This document shows, piece after piece, positions 9,298-20,535 of a DNA stretch of 64,000 bases (its first letter is position 1; each line of letters begins with the position of its first letter). The notes beneath the pieces were generated by a model, which saw nothing but the letters and a program-made list of their open reading frames with translations, had not been told where the DNA came from and searched no databases. The stretch comes from Xestospongia muta (taxonomy: Eukaryota; Porifera; Demospongiae; Haplosclerida; Petrosiidae), in contig OY848917.1 in NCBI GenBank assembly GCA_963693285.1, forward strand, positions 9,300,192 through 9,364,191, in the 5' to 3' direction. Made by a program: the position numbers and the translations under genes.

Positions 9298-12200
9298 ATA
9301 TGTAATTTGCTCTTTCATATATTTATTGTCAAACAATGAGAAGAGTATACCTTCGTAATTGAAGTATCCAAATTGATGAGAATGAATGCAGATCTTGTTT
9401 TACAGTTGTTTCAGTTCGTTTGTCACATCTATTGTTAGTAATGGAACTAATTATATTCAGTCAATGAGTCAGCCGCTGTTTTGTATAGCAGGGATTTCCG
9501 TGTATTCAGAAGGTCGCTTGGCTATCTTCTTGACTTCTCTTAAACTTATCTATTTAAAGCACACCAAACTAAGAGGTTACAGCCCAGAAGCTATTAAAAT
9601 GCAAAACACTTAGCAGTTATGTCCATATTTGGACATATGTTCTAAGCCTTGATTCGACAATAGTTGGTTAAGCGAGTTTGACGTTCCTTTGCATCGTTTT
9701 GCGACACTCATGTGCTCCTGGTACTAGTGATGTACATTTTTTTGCTTGGCCATTCTTCCCAAAGAATGTATATGTGTAATTTGTTCTTATATTTATTGTC
9801 AAACAATGAGAAGAGTATACCTTCGTAATTGAAGTATCCAAATTGATGAGAATGAATGCAGATCTTGTTTTACAGTTGTTTCAGTTCGTTTGTCACATCT
9901 ATTGTTAGTAATGGAACTAATTATATTCAGTCAATGAGTCAGCCGCTGTTTTGTATAGCAGGGATTTCCGTGTATTCAGAAGGTCGCTTGGCTATCTTCT
10001 TGACTTCTCTTAAACTTATCTATTTAAAGCACACCAAACTAAGAGGTTACAGCCCAGAAGCTATTAAAATGCAAAACACTTAGCAGTTATGTCCATATTT
10101 GGACATATGTTCTAAGCCTTGATTCGACAATAGTTGGTTAAGCGAGTTTGACGTTCCTTTGCATCGTTTTGCGACACTCATGTGCTCTTGGTACTAGTGA
10201 TGTACATTTTTTTGCTTGGCCATTCTTCCCAAAGAATGTATATATGTAATTTGTTCTTATATTTATTGTCAAACAATGAGAAGAGTATACCTTCGTAATT
10301 GAAGTATCCAAATTGATGAGAATGAATGCAGATCTTGTTTTACAGTTGTTTCAGTTCGTTTGTCACATCTATTGTTAGTAATGGAACTAATTATATTCAG
10401 TCAATGAGTCAGCCGCTGTTTTGTATAGCAGGGATTTCCGTGTATTCAGAAGGTCGCTTGGCTATCTTCTTGACTTCTCTTAAACTTATCTATTTAAAGC
10501 ACACCAAACTAAGAGGTTACAGCCCAGAAGCTATTAAAATGCAAAACACTTAGCAGTTATGTCCATATTTGGACATATGTTCTAAGCCTTGATTCGACAA
10601 TAGTTGGTTAAGCGAGTTTGACGTTCCTTTGCATCGTTTTGCGACACTCATGTGCTCCTGGTACTAGTGATGTACATTTTTTTGCTTGGCCATTCTTCCC
10701 AAAGAATGTATATATGTAATTTGTTCTTATATTTATTGTCAAACAATGAGAAGAGTATACCTTCGTAATTGAAGTATCCAAATTGATGAGAATGAATGCA
10801 GATCTTGTTTTACAGTTGTTTCAGTTCGCTTGTCACATCTATTGTTAGTAATGGAACTAATTATATTCAGTCAATGAGTCAGCCGCTGTTTTGTATAGCA
10901 GGGATTTCCGTGTATTCAGAAGGTCGCTTGGCTATCTTCTTGACTTCTCTTAAACTTATCTATTTAAAGCACACCAAACTAAGAGGTTACAGCCCAGAAG
11001 CTATTAAAATGCAAAACACTTAGCAGTTATGTCCATATTTGGACATATGTTCTAAGCCTTGATTCGACAATAGTTGGTTAAGCGAGTTTGACGTTCCTTT
11101 GCATCGTTTTGCGACACTCATGTGCTCCTGGTACTAGTGATGTACATTTTTTTGCTTGGCCATTCTTCCCAAAGAATGTATATATGTAATTTGTTCTTAT
11201 ATTTATTGTCAAACAATGAGAAGAGTATACCTTCGTAATTGAAGTATCCAAATTGATGAGAATGAATGCAGATCTTGTTTTACAGTTGTTTCAGTTCGTT
11301 TGTCACATCTATTGTTAGTAATGGAACTAATTATATTCAGTCAATGAGTCAGCCGCTGTTTTGTATAGCAGGGATTTCCGTGTATTCAGAAGGTCGCTTG
11401 GCTATCTTCTTGACTTCTCTTAAACTTATCTATTTAAAGCACACCAAACTAAGAGGTTACAGCCCAGAAGCTATTAAAATGCAAAACACTTAGCAGTTAT
11501 GTCCATATTTGGACATATGTTCTAAGCCTTGATTCGACAATAGTTGGTTAAGCGAGTTTGACGTTCCTTTGCATCGTTTTGCGACACTCATGTGCTCCTG
11601 GTACTAGTGATGTACATTTTTTTGCTTGGCCATTCTTCCCAAAGAATGTATATATGTAATTTGTTCTTATATTTATTGTCAAGCAATGAGAAGAGTATAC
11701 CTTCGTAATTGAAGTATCCAAATTGATGAGAATGAATGCAGATCTTGTTTTACAGTTGTTTCAGTTCGTTTGTCACATCTATTGTTAGTAATGGAACTAA
11801 TTATATTCAGTCAATGAGTCAGCCGCTGTTTTGTATAGCAGGGATTTCCGTGTATTCAGAAGGTCGCTTGGCTATCTTCTTGACTTCTCTTAAACCTATC
11901 TATTTAAAGCACACCAAACTAAGAGGTTACAGCCCAGAAGCTATTAAAATGCAAAACACTTAGCAGTTATGTCCATATTTGGACATATGTTCTAAGCCTT
12001 GATTCGACAATAGTTGGTTAAGCGAGTTTGACGTTCCTTTGCATCGTTTTGCGACACTCATGTGCTCCTGGTACTAGTGATGTACATTTTTTTGCTTGGC
12101 CATTCTTCCCAAAGAATGTATATATGTAATTTGTTCTTATATTTATTGTCAAACAATGAGAAGAGTATACCTTCGTAATTGAAGTATCCAAATTGATGAG

Positions 12201-13687
12201 AATGAATGCAGATCTTGTTTTACAGTTGTTTCAGTTCGTTTGTCACATCTATTGTTAGTAATGGAACTAATTATATTCAGTCAAAGAGTCAGCCGCTGTT
12301 TTGTATAGCAGGGATTTCCGTGTATTCAGAAGGTCGCTTGGCTATCTTCTTGACTTCTCTTAAACTTATCTATTTAAAGCACACCAAACTAAGAGGTTAC
12401 AGCCCAGAAGCTATTAAAATGCAAAACACTTAGCAGTTATGTCCATATTTGGACATATGTTCTAAGCCTTGATTCGACAATAGTTGGTTAAGCGAGTTTG
12501 ACGTTCCTTTGCATCGTTTTGCGACACTCATGTGCTCCTGGTACTAGTGATGTACATTTTTTTGCTTGGCCATTCTTCCCAAAGAATGTATATATGTAAT
12601 TTGTTCTTATATTTATTGTCAAACAATGAGAAGAGTATACCTTCGTAATTGAAGTATCCAAATTGATGAGAATGAATGCAGATCTTGTTTTACAGTTGTT
12701 TCAGTTCGTTTGTCACATCTATTGTTAGTAATGGAACTAATTATATTCAGTCAATGAGTCAGCCGCTGTTTTGTATAGCAGGGATTTCCGTGTATTCAGA
12801 AGGTCGCTTGGCTATCTTCTTGACTTCTCTTAAACTTATTTATTTAAAGCACACCAAACTAAGAGGTTACAGCCCAGAAGCTATTAAAATGCAAAACACT
12901 TAGCAGTTATGTCCATATTTGGACATATGTTCTAAGCCTTGATTCGACAATAGTTGGTTAAGCGAGTTTGACGTTCCTTTGCATCATTTTGAGACACTCA
13001 TGTGCTCCTGGTACTAGTGATGTACATTTTTTTGCTTGGCCTTTCTTCCCAAAGAATGTATATATGTAATTTGTTCTTATATTTATTGTCAAACAATGAG
13101 AAGAGTATACCTTCGTAATTGAAGTATCCAAATTGATGAGAATGAATGCAGATCTTGTTTTACAGTTGTTTCAGTTCGTTTGTCACATCTATTGTTAGTA
13201 ATGGAACTAATTATATTCAGTCAATGAGTCAGCCGCTGTTTTGTATAGCAGGGATTTCCGTGTATTCAGAAGGTCGCTTGGCTATCTTCTTGACTTCTCT
13301 TAAACTTATCTATTTAAAGCACACCAAACTAAGAGGTTACAGCCCAGAAGCTATTAAAATGCAAAACACTTAGCAGTTATGTCCATATTTGGACATATGT
13401 TCTAAGCCTTGATTCGACAATAGTTGGTTAAGCGAGTTTGACGTTCCTTTGCATCGTTTTGCGACACTCATGTGCTCCTGGTACTAGTGATGTACATTTT
13501 TTTGCTTGGCCATTCTTCCCAAAGAATGTATATATGTAATTTGTTCTTATATTTATTGTCAAACAATGAGAAGAGTATACCTTCGTAATTGAAGTATCCA
13601 AATTGATGAGAATGAATGCAGATCTTGTTTTACAGTTGTTTCAGTTCGTTTGTCACATCTATTGTTAGTAATGGAACTAATTATATT
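9298..13687. repeat. Tandem array of 470-bp units, about 9.3 copies
   Basis: The period is exactly 470: the landmark ATGCAGATCTTG recurs at 9386, 9856, 10326, 10796, 11266, 11736, 12206, 12676, 13146 and 13616. Copies differ by only a few scattered bases each. The last copy stops at 13687, where TTATATT changes to unrelated sequence. The first right-hand copy is slightly different near 9305-9325. Each unit contains TGTCCATATTTGGACA, an inverted repeat whose core CCATATTTGG fits the CArG box rule CC(A/T)6GG (first at 9623-9632, then every 470). Each unit also has a 75-codon open frame without recognisable content; I do not call it a gene. Confidence 0.97.
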
Positions 13688-14034
13688 GGACTAGTTGGAA
13701 ATGCATTAATCACCTTTGACATGATACCCACTCTTTTTCTGGTAACATCGATTTTTGATTGCATCTTCTATGTTAATTCCCTGCATGATATTTACAATGT
13801 ATTATCAATGTATTAATAATACAGTTTATGTCATACCTGTACAGCTACTTGTAGATTTGATTAGTTACTTTCAGAAGATCTGGACAATCCACATTTTAGA
13901 CATTCAACTGTATTATGTTAAATATATATTATATGTACATATGTGTTCTTACTAGTAGTTATTGTAGTTTCAGTTAATTTGTCTGCACTGGTGATTAAAT
14001 TAATATATCAAAAGCACTAATATTGACTATAAAT
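13688..14034. other. Short intergenic stretch, nothing seen
   Basis: AT-rich sequence after the end of the 470-bp array with no coding pattern that I can support. Confidence 0.5.
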
Positions 14035-14481
14035 ACTTTTCTTTAATTTGAAGAACTTGATGAGTAAGAAACTCATGGGCATCTTCATGATCACCTGATC
14101 ACCTTGAGACCAGTGTGGAATGAATTCTATAAAATATCCCATTTGTTTCATATTAGTTTTGTCAGTTACCGTTCAGGTGATTGTAGATATCTGTTGGCTG
14201 TATCACCTCCTTACCCCGCTCCTGCATGCAGAGATTCTTCAATCTTTTTGTCAACAATATGCAACATTATGTAGCTAAGAGTACATTTATATCATTATGA
14301 TATTGACAATAACAATTCTTACTCCATTCTTTATGTTTATATATTCTTGTAGGAGAGGAATATGAAGGATTGCCTGAAGAGTTGCATTTGCAAAACAAGT
14401 GTTTCCTAGATTTGTTAATATCCTGAGGGAAGACTTGAGTCCATCACAACTCTCAGTAATCCAAACTGAGCACAGTATCAT
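14035..14481 (-). pseudogene. 5' part of a ubiquitin-specific protease gene
   Basis: On the minus strand, 14470-14323 encodes LTNLGNTCFANATLQAI, the Cys box of USP-family deubiquitinases with its catalytic Cys intact, followed by a good donor site (GTAAGA). A second piece at about 14130-14045 encodes EDAHEFLTHQV, matching the conserved QDAHEFL region that follows the Cys box. Just before it the sequence GGTGATCA is present twice in a row, and this 8-base duplication shifts the frame between HWSQGD and EDAHEFL. The His box and the rest of the catalytic domain are not found in the window. A broken 5' gene copy is the best reading. A second, worse copy lies at 18215-18460. Confidence 0.75.
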
Positions 14482-16196
14482 GTGTATTATGTTTTATTAC
14501 TGTTTATTATTCATTTAAAATGTCATATAATAAGAACACCCACTATTAAATTAAGTGCTGTTCCTCCGGCTATGAGTACTCTAATAATTAGTGTTACACC
14601 AACAGCAAACTTAGTTAACGGTGGGCCAAACCAACTGAAAAGGCTTTCTTATCATTCTAATAGACGAAGGATCCTGTTAGATTCAGGTATTTAATTTACA
14701 ATAGTAATTACAGACAAATAATACCGCGACTATCATGTATAGAGCCTATATAGTTTATATAGACATTTTACTAGAGAACCAGAATGAAACCACAAGATTC
14801 AAATGTGTTGATCTGGTATGGTACCTCTACCAATTCAACACGAGGCAGAACTGTCTACAATATTTCTCTGTGGTTCAGGTCTGTAAGCCATAAAACAGGC
14901 TTTTCCTAGTGAGTTCAGATAGAGAGTCATGCCTTGAACTCAATATGGTATATACCACGACATCATTTCCCACAAAATCAACTTTTTAAATCAATCTCAT
15001 GAGATCTTAACTCTTGGTGTTAAAAGTTATTAAGTAATTATTATTAACATTCCTATTAGTAAGTAACAACTATTAATAATATAATTCATTATACTGACCA
15101 GATTTTGATAAGTTAATTGTGAAAAGAGGTTAGTAGGTTAGTAGGTGTTAGAGGAAGTTAAATGTGATGATTGTTAAGAGAACGTGACACTTTTTAATTA
15201 TTGTTCAAAGGGAGTTGATCTCGCAGGATTGATCAAAAAGAGTTGATTACATGAGAGTTGATCTCATGGGATGAACTCCTTGAACTCACCCCTTGGTAGC
15301 TTTACTGATTAAGTACTAGTTTGGATTGAAGCTTAAGTCCATCTTGTATCAGTCCGTTTGTCTTAGTTAGTAATATTTCTCTAACATAACCTCAAAATAA
15401 ACTAGACCTAGGATGGATGAACTGAAAGTATTTAGGAAGCTTTCATATGATAGTTTTAAAGTGTGCATCATTTGAACAGTTTCTATGGCTAACAATATTG
15501 TGTGTGTCATCAGTATTGAAAGAAAAACCACCTATTTTGTGAAGTAATGTTAATCAACATCCTTATTTTAGTATTTTGTTACAAGCATTAGGTCATACAG
15601 GAAGTGATACTATAATATATGTGGGTGTGTCAATAAATATTGGAATGTATGTGTATCATTGATGTTGTCTAAACTCAAGGGAAGTTAGAAGACACTAATC
15701 ATTATAGTATAACATAAACTGATATGTTATGTTACATATGACTTGTGTCAAAGCTATCTAAACTGGAGATAATTCCAACTAATCAAAGTCAGGTTTATAT
15801 TTCTTATCATAAGAGAATATCTATTGTTCTAACCTAATAAGAATTCTTAAGATGTCAAACTGTTTTTTTATAAGAATTCTATTAAATATATGAATACCTA
15901 TGATTGTAATTAGTCTTGAGACTTCTCATTGGTCAAGACGTATTTAGAACAAATTGTTGACTAACATAGTCACTTTCATCATACTACCACTATGTGGACC
16001 TTGTGTAAATAGTTGTTCTTATATTGTGTTTGTTTAAAACTGGTAAAATACAGAATGGTATGTATTTGTTTTCTTATAATTGTATTTTGAAATGTTAATC
16101 AAGACTTGATTTGATAGTCTGTGTATATCATAAACCTTTAGCACATTTAGTCTAGCTTTAAAGTTTAAGTTGTATCTTTATCTTTTACTTTAGAAT
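14482..16196. other. Intergenic stretch with one small DNA element
   Basis: Contains a 335-bp repeat element at 14943-15277 (listed separately). The part 14545-14600 shares a CCTCCGGCTA motif with 18500-18512, in keeping with the duplication of the USP 5' block. The remainder (15290-16190) shows no gene. Confidence 0.45.
14932..15288. mobile_element. Small non-autonomous element with 11-bp flanking repeats
   Basis: The 335-bp body (14943-15277) lies between two direct copies of CCTTGAACTCA (14932-14942 and 15278-15288). Its ends are imperfect inverted repeats rich in variants of GAGATCAACTC and GATCAAT. Related copies are at about 41700-42270 and 62720-63310, and an inverted one near 57270-57400. 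No coding sequence. It could be a MITE of an unidentified DNA transposon. Confidence 0.55.
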
Positions 16197-17445
16197 ATGG
16201 CAGGTATTTTTGATAATTATGAACATCAGTTTTCTACCATCATAGCAGACATCACAGCAAGAATTGGGAAAATACCTAACTTAGTTGGAAGTGAGTGTCC
16301 AATAAGTCATAATATCATTGATGACACTATTGTCTTCTTTGTAGCTGAAAAGAAAACAGCTATTGGAGTTGTTCAAGGAAATATTGATGAAGCTGGAGAA
16401 TTGGTAATTAAAAATATAGTGATAATCTCCAGGGCTTGTTCTTATGATATAGAAAGAGTATTAATTGAATTACATGTACACAATACCACTATATATCACT
16501 ACAAGAGTTTTGTTGTATTCTATAGTCTCTGCAATTCTTTTACCAAGTCATCTTATCTTCAAAACACTTATAGGGTCATTTACCATATGGTCTATAAGTA
16601 TTGCTAGATGTGTAATAAATGGGTGTGTCAGCTTTATTGAATTGATAATTAACTTAATGGTCAAAAGTATTAGTAGCATCAAGAACCTTAATTTAATTTA
16701 AAACCTATCAACACAATGTCATTATTATGTCTTCTATTGTTCAATGTTGTGACTAGTAATGTGTTATTCATGTGAAAACAGTTTTTTAGTTACCGAGTTT
16801 AATTTCTTATGATTTTATTTATTATAATATATCCTAATAATAAATGTAATAATATTATTCTCATTTCATTAGTTGGATCAAATGGATTTAGAGATCCATG
16901 ATGTACCAATTGATTTAAGACCACAATTCAAACAACGTCTAATAAGTTATAAACACGAGTTAGAGAGACTAAAGAAAGAATTTGTAAGTTTTAACAAGAC
17001 TATAACTGTAGAATGGAATAGAATAGTAATATCAATATTTTGATAGTTGTAATCAAGCCAAAATAGAAGTTGTTCTCAATAAGACACTTACATAATATGG
17101 ACTATTGTTGTGTATGGTTGTAGTAGAAGTTAATCATTGCATGGACTGTCAAAAGACTTTAATTTATTTATGCTTTTGGAAGGTAGTCTTACATGACTGT
17201 AGAACTATCTTACTATATTTGATATACTAGGCTGCTAATCACATATGATAACATTAGCCTTGGCTAACATAATTTTGAGCATATTAAAACAAATTATTTT
17301 AAATTGATGTTTTATTAGTACACTGTTAATAGATATATAATTTTATGTCTTATTAATGTAGCGTCAAGCTCAAGTAGCTATTGGAGATGAAGGCATGCAT
17401 AGTGAACTGTTTAAAAGAGAGGAACTACATACCTCAGAAGATCAG
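16197..17445 (+). pseudogene. VTI1: N-terminal half of a Vti1-like SNARE gene
   Basis: Four exons join in phase: 16197-16290, 16345-16403, 16873-16983 and 17362-17445, giving 116 codons with no stop. The first intron is only 54 bases (GTGAGT...TTTGTAG). The protein begins MAGIFDNYEHQFSTI and continues through ARIGKIPNL, EKKTAIGVV, LLDQMDLEIHD and KHELERLKKEF. This is the Habc-type N-terminal domain of Vti1, a Qb-SNARE of Golgi and endosomal fusion. The SNARE helix and membrane anchor should follow, but no exon for them is found from 17446 to 18240, after which a USP fragment begins. Either the gene is truncated or its 3' exons lie elsewhere. The intact frame and splice sites suggest a recent truncation or a short isoform. 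Confidence 0.8.
17140..17285. repeat. Dispersed repeat, copy in Vti1 intron 3
   Basis: Shares GACAGTCAAAAGA, TAGTCTTACATGACT and TTTGATATACTAGGCTGCTAA with 17475-17620. Two copies of one short element flank the fourth Vti1 exon. Confidence 0.6.
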
Positions 17446-17474
17446 GTATAGTTATGTATTGCTTACTGCCTGTT

Positions 17475-17620
17475 GTACGGACAGTCAAAAGAATGGTGTT
17501 CATGCCTTTGGAAGATAGTCTTACATGACTATAGAGCTATCTGACTACATTTGATATACTAGGCTGCTAATTATATTATAACAACATAGGCTTGTTGCTA
17601 AATTATGTTAACATGATTTT
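17475..17620. repeat. Dispersed repeat, copy after Vti1 exon 4
   Basis: Second copy of the element described at 17140-17285, same orientation, with small differences. Confidence 0.6.
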
Positions 17621-18214
17621 GATCTCATAGTACAATGTGTACAGTATATAGTATAATACTGTAACTATCAATGATATAATGGCATTTTTAAATCAAATCA
17701 ACAAATCACTTGCGTCCTAGCTACACAGTATTGAGTTGCCTGTGTCTTAATGTACATATAAGTGTGATGAGTCAGCACTATGATCCTCTTATGCTGTTAA
17801 TAGTCTAGGAACTGTAAATTGTTGATTGTAAGATTGTTTACCTAAGATAGCTATAGCCACTTGAGAAAAGTCAATCTTGTCAAAGAAAAGTATTGAAGTT
17901 AATGTCTTCGATCACGTCATGTCAATTAAATTTATAAAGACATTTTCTGAGAAAAGGTTTTGTGAAAATTAAACTCTAGAAAAGATAGCTAAGAAAATAA
18001 TACAAGTGCTAGCACACAGAGGTATTTTGGTTGTTTAAACAAAGTCTCTTTCGAATAAGATGAAAAGTAGTTCAGGAACTAAAGTAACATGAAGCAAGTG
18101 TTGAGCTAAACACTACATCTATTAGTTTGTCTTTCAGAGTTGCCAGTTTTTTTCATACTGATAACTTTCTAATGTAATGTGCTACATGTACATGTACATT
18201 GTGTTATCATATAG

Positions 18215-18460
18215 CTAAGAGTACATTTATATCATTATAGTGTTGACAATAACAATTCTTACTGCATTCTTTATGTTTATTTATGTATTCTTGTAGGAGA
18301 GGAATATGGATTGCCTGAAGAGTTGAATTTGCAAAGCAAGTGTTCCCTAGATTTGTTAATCCTGAGGGAAGACTTGATTCCATCACACACAGCTCTCAGT
18401 AATCCAATATCATGACCATTATTTATTACTGTTTATTATTCATTAAAGTGTCTTTTAATA
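18215..18460 (-). pseudogene. Decayed second copy of the USP 5' end
   Basis: Closely similar to 14270-14520 in the same orientation (shared TAAGAGTACATTTATATCATTA and AGGAGAGGAATATG). Small deletions break the Cys-box frame that is open in the first copy. Next to it, on the other strand, lies the 5' end of the gene fragment at 18604. This suggests that the duplicated block carried a divergent gene pair with a shared promoter. Confidence 0.65.
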
Positions 18461-18603
18461 ATTAATTTAATTGAAAGCCACGCCCACTGGGACATTGTAC
18501 CTCCGGCTAGGAGCTGTATTTGCCACTCCTCCCACTTTAATTATTCTGCACTAAAATGAAACCACGTGGAACAACCTGGTATTAGCCTCTGCTCTACAGT
18601 GTT

Positions 18604-19666
18604 ATGGATAAACAAAAGATATTAGTGAATTTTTTGCAGCTGTTACAAGATGTGCAACATATTATTGATCTAATAAAAGGAGCTGAAAGAATATCTCAGA
18701 AGACGTTGCTAAAATGGCAGTCGAATCATTGGAGTCAGAGCATGCAATTTTTACTGAGTCTCTAAAATTGATAACCACAGCCAGCCAGAATTTACATATG
18801 ATGATCAACTGATTAAATCTATGCACACCTATGTAATAGTACCTGTACTTAAGGTATTGATATTTTGTCAGGATATAACTACTGAAGTACCTGATTCCAG
18901 CTGTCAACTGGCTAAGATACATATACCTATTCCACTCACTACAGACAATAGTTACTCCTCTCACAAAATTGTTCAGGAAGCCATCACATTGGATTTTGAA
19001 GAAATAATAGAAAACAGTTACCATGGAAACTATTGATAACACACAATCAACTACATTTAATGTTAACAAGTCAAATATACGTACTGTTGGACTTGTGCAT
19101 GTATCTTATGGTTATTCATATTATATATATGGTTTTCATATTGTGTGATTATTGTAATATTTGAGCATGTTCTGTTGTATTATGTTATTATGTGTTTGTT
19201 AGAAGAAAGGTCATTGTTGTCTTGTTAAAATAAAGAGTTGTTTTGAGTTACGAGTAATATTACATGTACTGCAACTAAATCATATTCAACTTTGGGACTA
19301 AGTACTAATCAACCAATTATACAATATAGTGAGGGTCCTACTCCACATATCCTCCTATACTAGTAGCCATGTTAGTGTTAGTACACCTATAAATATATCA
19401 GACTTAATATCCAGGGATGAGATGTATTTGATCATCTTATGGATGAAGATGATGCACTCATGAAAGTTAATTTATGTCAGGAGACACATGAATTAAGAGA
19501 ATATTAGGTAGAAATAACCAAGAAGACTGATGATATCAAATGAAGATCAGATGATGATGAGGCTTTGTTTATATCTGATGATGAAGAGTTAGAGGTACAA
19601 GACAATAGTGAGAATACATTGCAAGATATTGCTGAAGAAGAGGAGAAAGATATTATGATCCAGTAA
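18604..19666 (+). pseudogene. Broken coding region of unknown family, acidic tail
   Basis: From the ATG at 18604 a frame reads MDKQKILVNFLQLLQD, then coding-like sequence continues in other frames: EDVAKMAVESLESEHAIF near 18700-18790, and SCQLAKIHIPIPLTTD near 18895-18945 with the frame ending at 19036. At 19431-19666 an acidic stretch (SDDDEALFISDDEELEV) lies in one frame interrupted by TAG and TGA. I do not recognise the family. The position just before a WRN/RecQ-like helicase fragment makes it possible that this is the N-terminal part of the same gene, since WRN-type proteins have acidic linkers before the helicase. That link is inference. Confidence 0.4.
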
Positions 19667-19775
19667 TCTTTGGTAACATCTTGATCCATTGTAATCTCTT
19701 TGTTTCTTTATTCATTATCTTCATTCATCACCTCATCTTTCCACCTCTCTCTTTAACCATCCACTTTCTATTTAT

Positions 19776-20262
19776 CTACCCATCCTTCATTCTACACACC
19801 CATTTATCCATCCATCCTTCATTCTACACACCCATTCATCCATCCATCTTTCATTCTACACACCCATTCATCCATCCATCCTTCATTCTACACATCCATT
19901 CATCCATCCATCCTTCATTCTACACATCCATTCATCCATCCATCCTTCATTCTACACATCCATTCATCCATCCATCCTTCATTCTACACACCCATTCATC
20001 CATCCATCCTTCATTCTACACACCCATTCATCCATCCATCCTTCATTCTACACACCCATTCATCCATCCATCTTTCATTCTACACACCCATTCATCCATC
20101 CATCCTTCATTCTACACATCCATTCATCCATCCATCCTTCATTCTACACATCCATTCATCCATCCATCCTTCATTCTACACATCCATTCATCCATCCATC
20201 CTTCATTCTACACACCCATTCATCCATCCATCCTTCATTCTACACATCCATTTATCCATCCA
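19776..20262. repeat. 32-bp minisatellite, about 15 copies
   Basis: Unit TTCATTCTACACACCCATTC followed by ATCCATCCATCC, 32 bases. Because 32 is not a multiple of 3, the plus strand stays open through the array by cycling through three reading frames of the unit, which creates a His-, Pro- and Ser-rich frame of 204 codons (19681-20295). This is a repeat artefact and not a gene. Confidence 0.95.
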
Positions 20263-20317
20263 TCTTTCTATTATATTCCTTTCATTCATCTATAAACCCA
20301 GCTTTTTTAATTATTAG

Positions 20318-20535
20318 GGTATCCTCCACCCAGTCCAGAGTACATTGATAAACTCAAGTGGTCGTTTGGTCATTCCAGATTCAAATTGTAAGTTTAATAA
20401 ATAATTATTATGTATAGTATAATTAATATAGAATTGTTTTAATTGTATTTATTAATATTTTTATTAGTGAACAATAGGAGGTTATTCATTCAATGGTCTA
20501 CAAGAAGCAGGATAACTGTGCTGTCATAGCAACAG
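20318..20535 (+). pseudogene. WRN/RecQ-like helicase fragment
   Basis: Two exons (20318-20387 and 20468-20535) join in phase. They encode [18 protein letters not shown], then an in-frame TAG, then EVIHSMVYKKQDNCAVIATG. This matches the start of the RecQ helicase core of Werner-type enzymes: the FGHxxF motif, the Q motif and the beginning of the Walker A loop (ATGxGKS). The second exon ends inside Walker A at a GTACAT donor, and the GKS exon is not found downstream to 21000. The TAG falls where a Gln or Trp is usual. It is a truncated, inactive copy. Confidence 0.7.

Noticed and set aside
9386..13816. A 75-codon open frame repeated in every 470-bp unit (and a fused version at 13616)
   Set aside because: It is the same because the DNA unit is the same. 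There is no splice or start context, no recognisable domain, and changes between copies hit codons without bias that I can see.
19681..20295. A 204-codon frame rich in His, Pro and Ser
   Set aside because: Produced by a 32-bp minisatellite that happens to lack stops in three frames of one strand.
6467..20480. Reassigned stop codons (TAA/TAG read as Gln), because several stops in the Gypsy element and the helicase fragment fall at expected Gln positions
   Set aside because: The two intact genes use Gln codons normally, have no internal TAA or TAG over 786 and 1161 codons, and end in TAA and TGA. The stops are ordinary decay.
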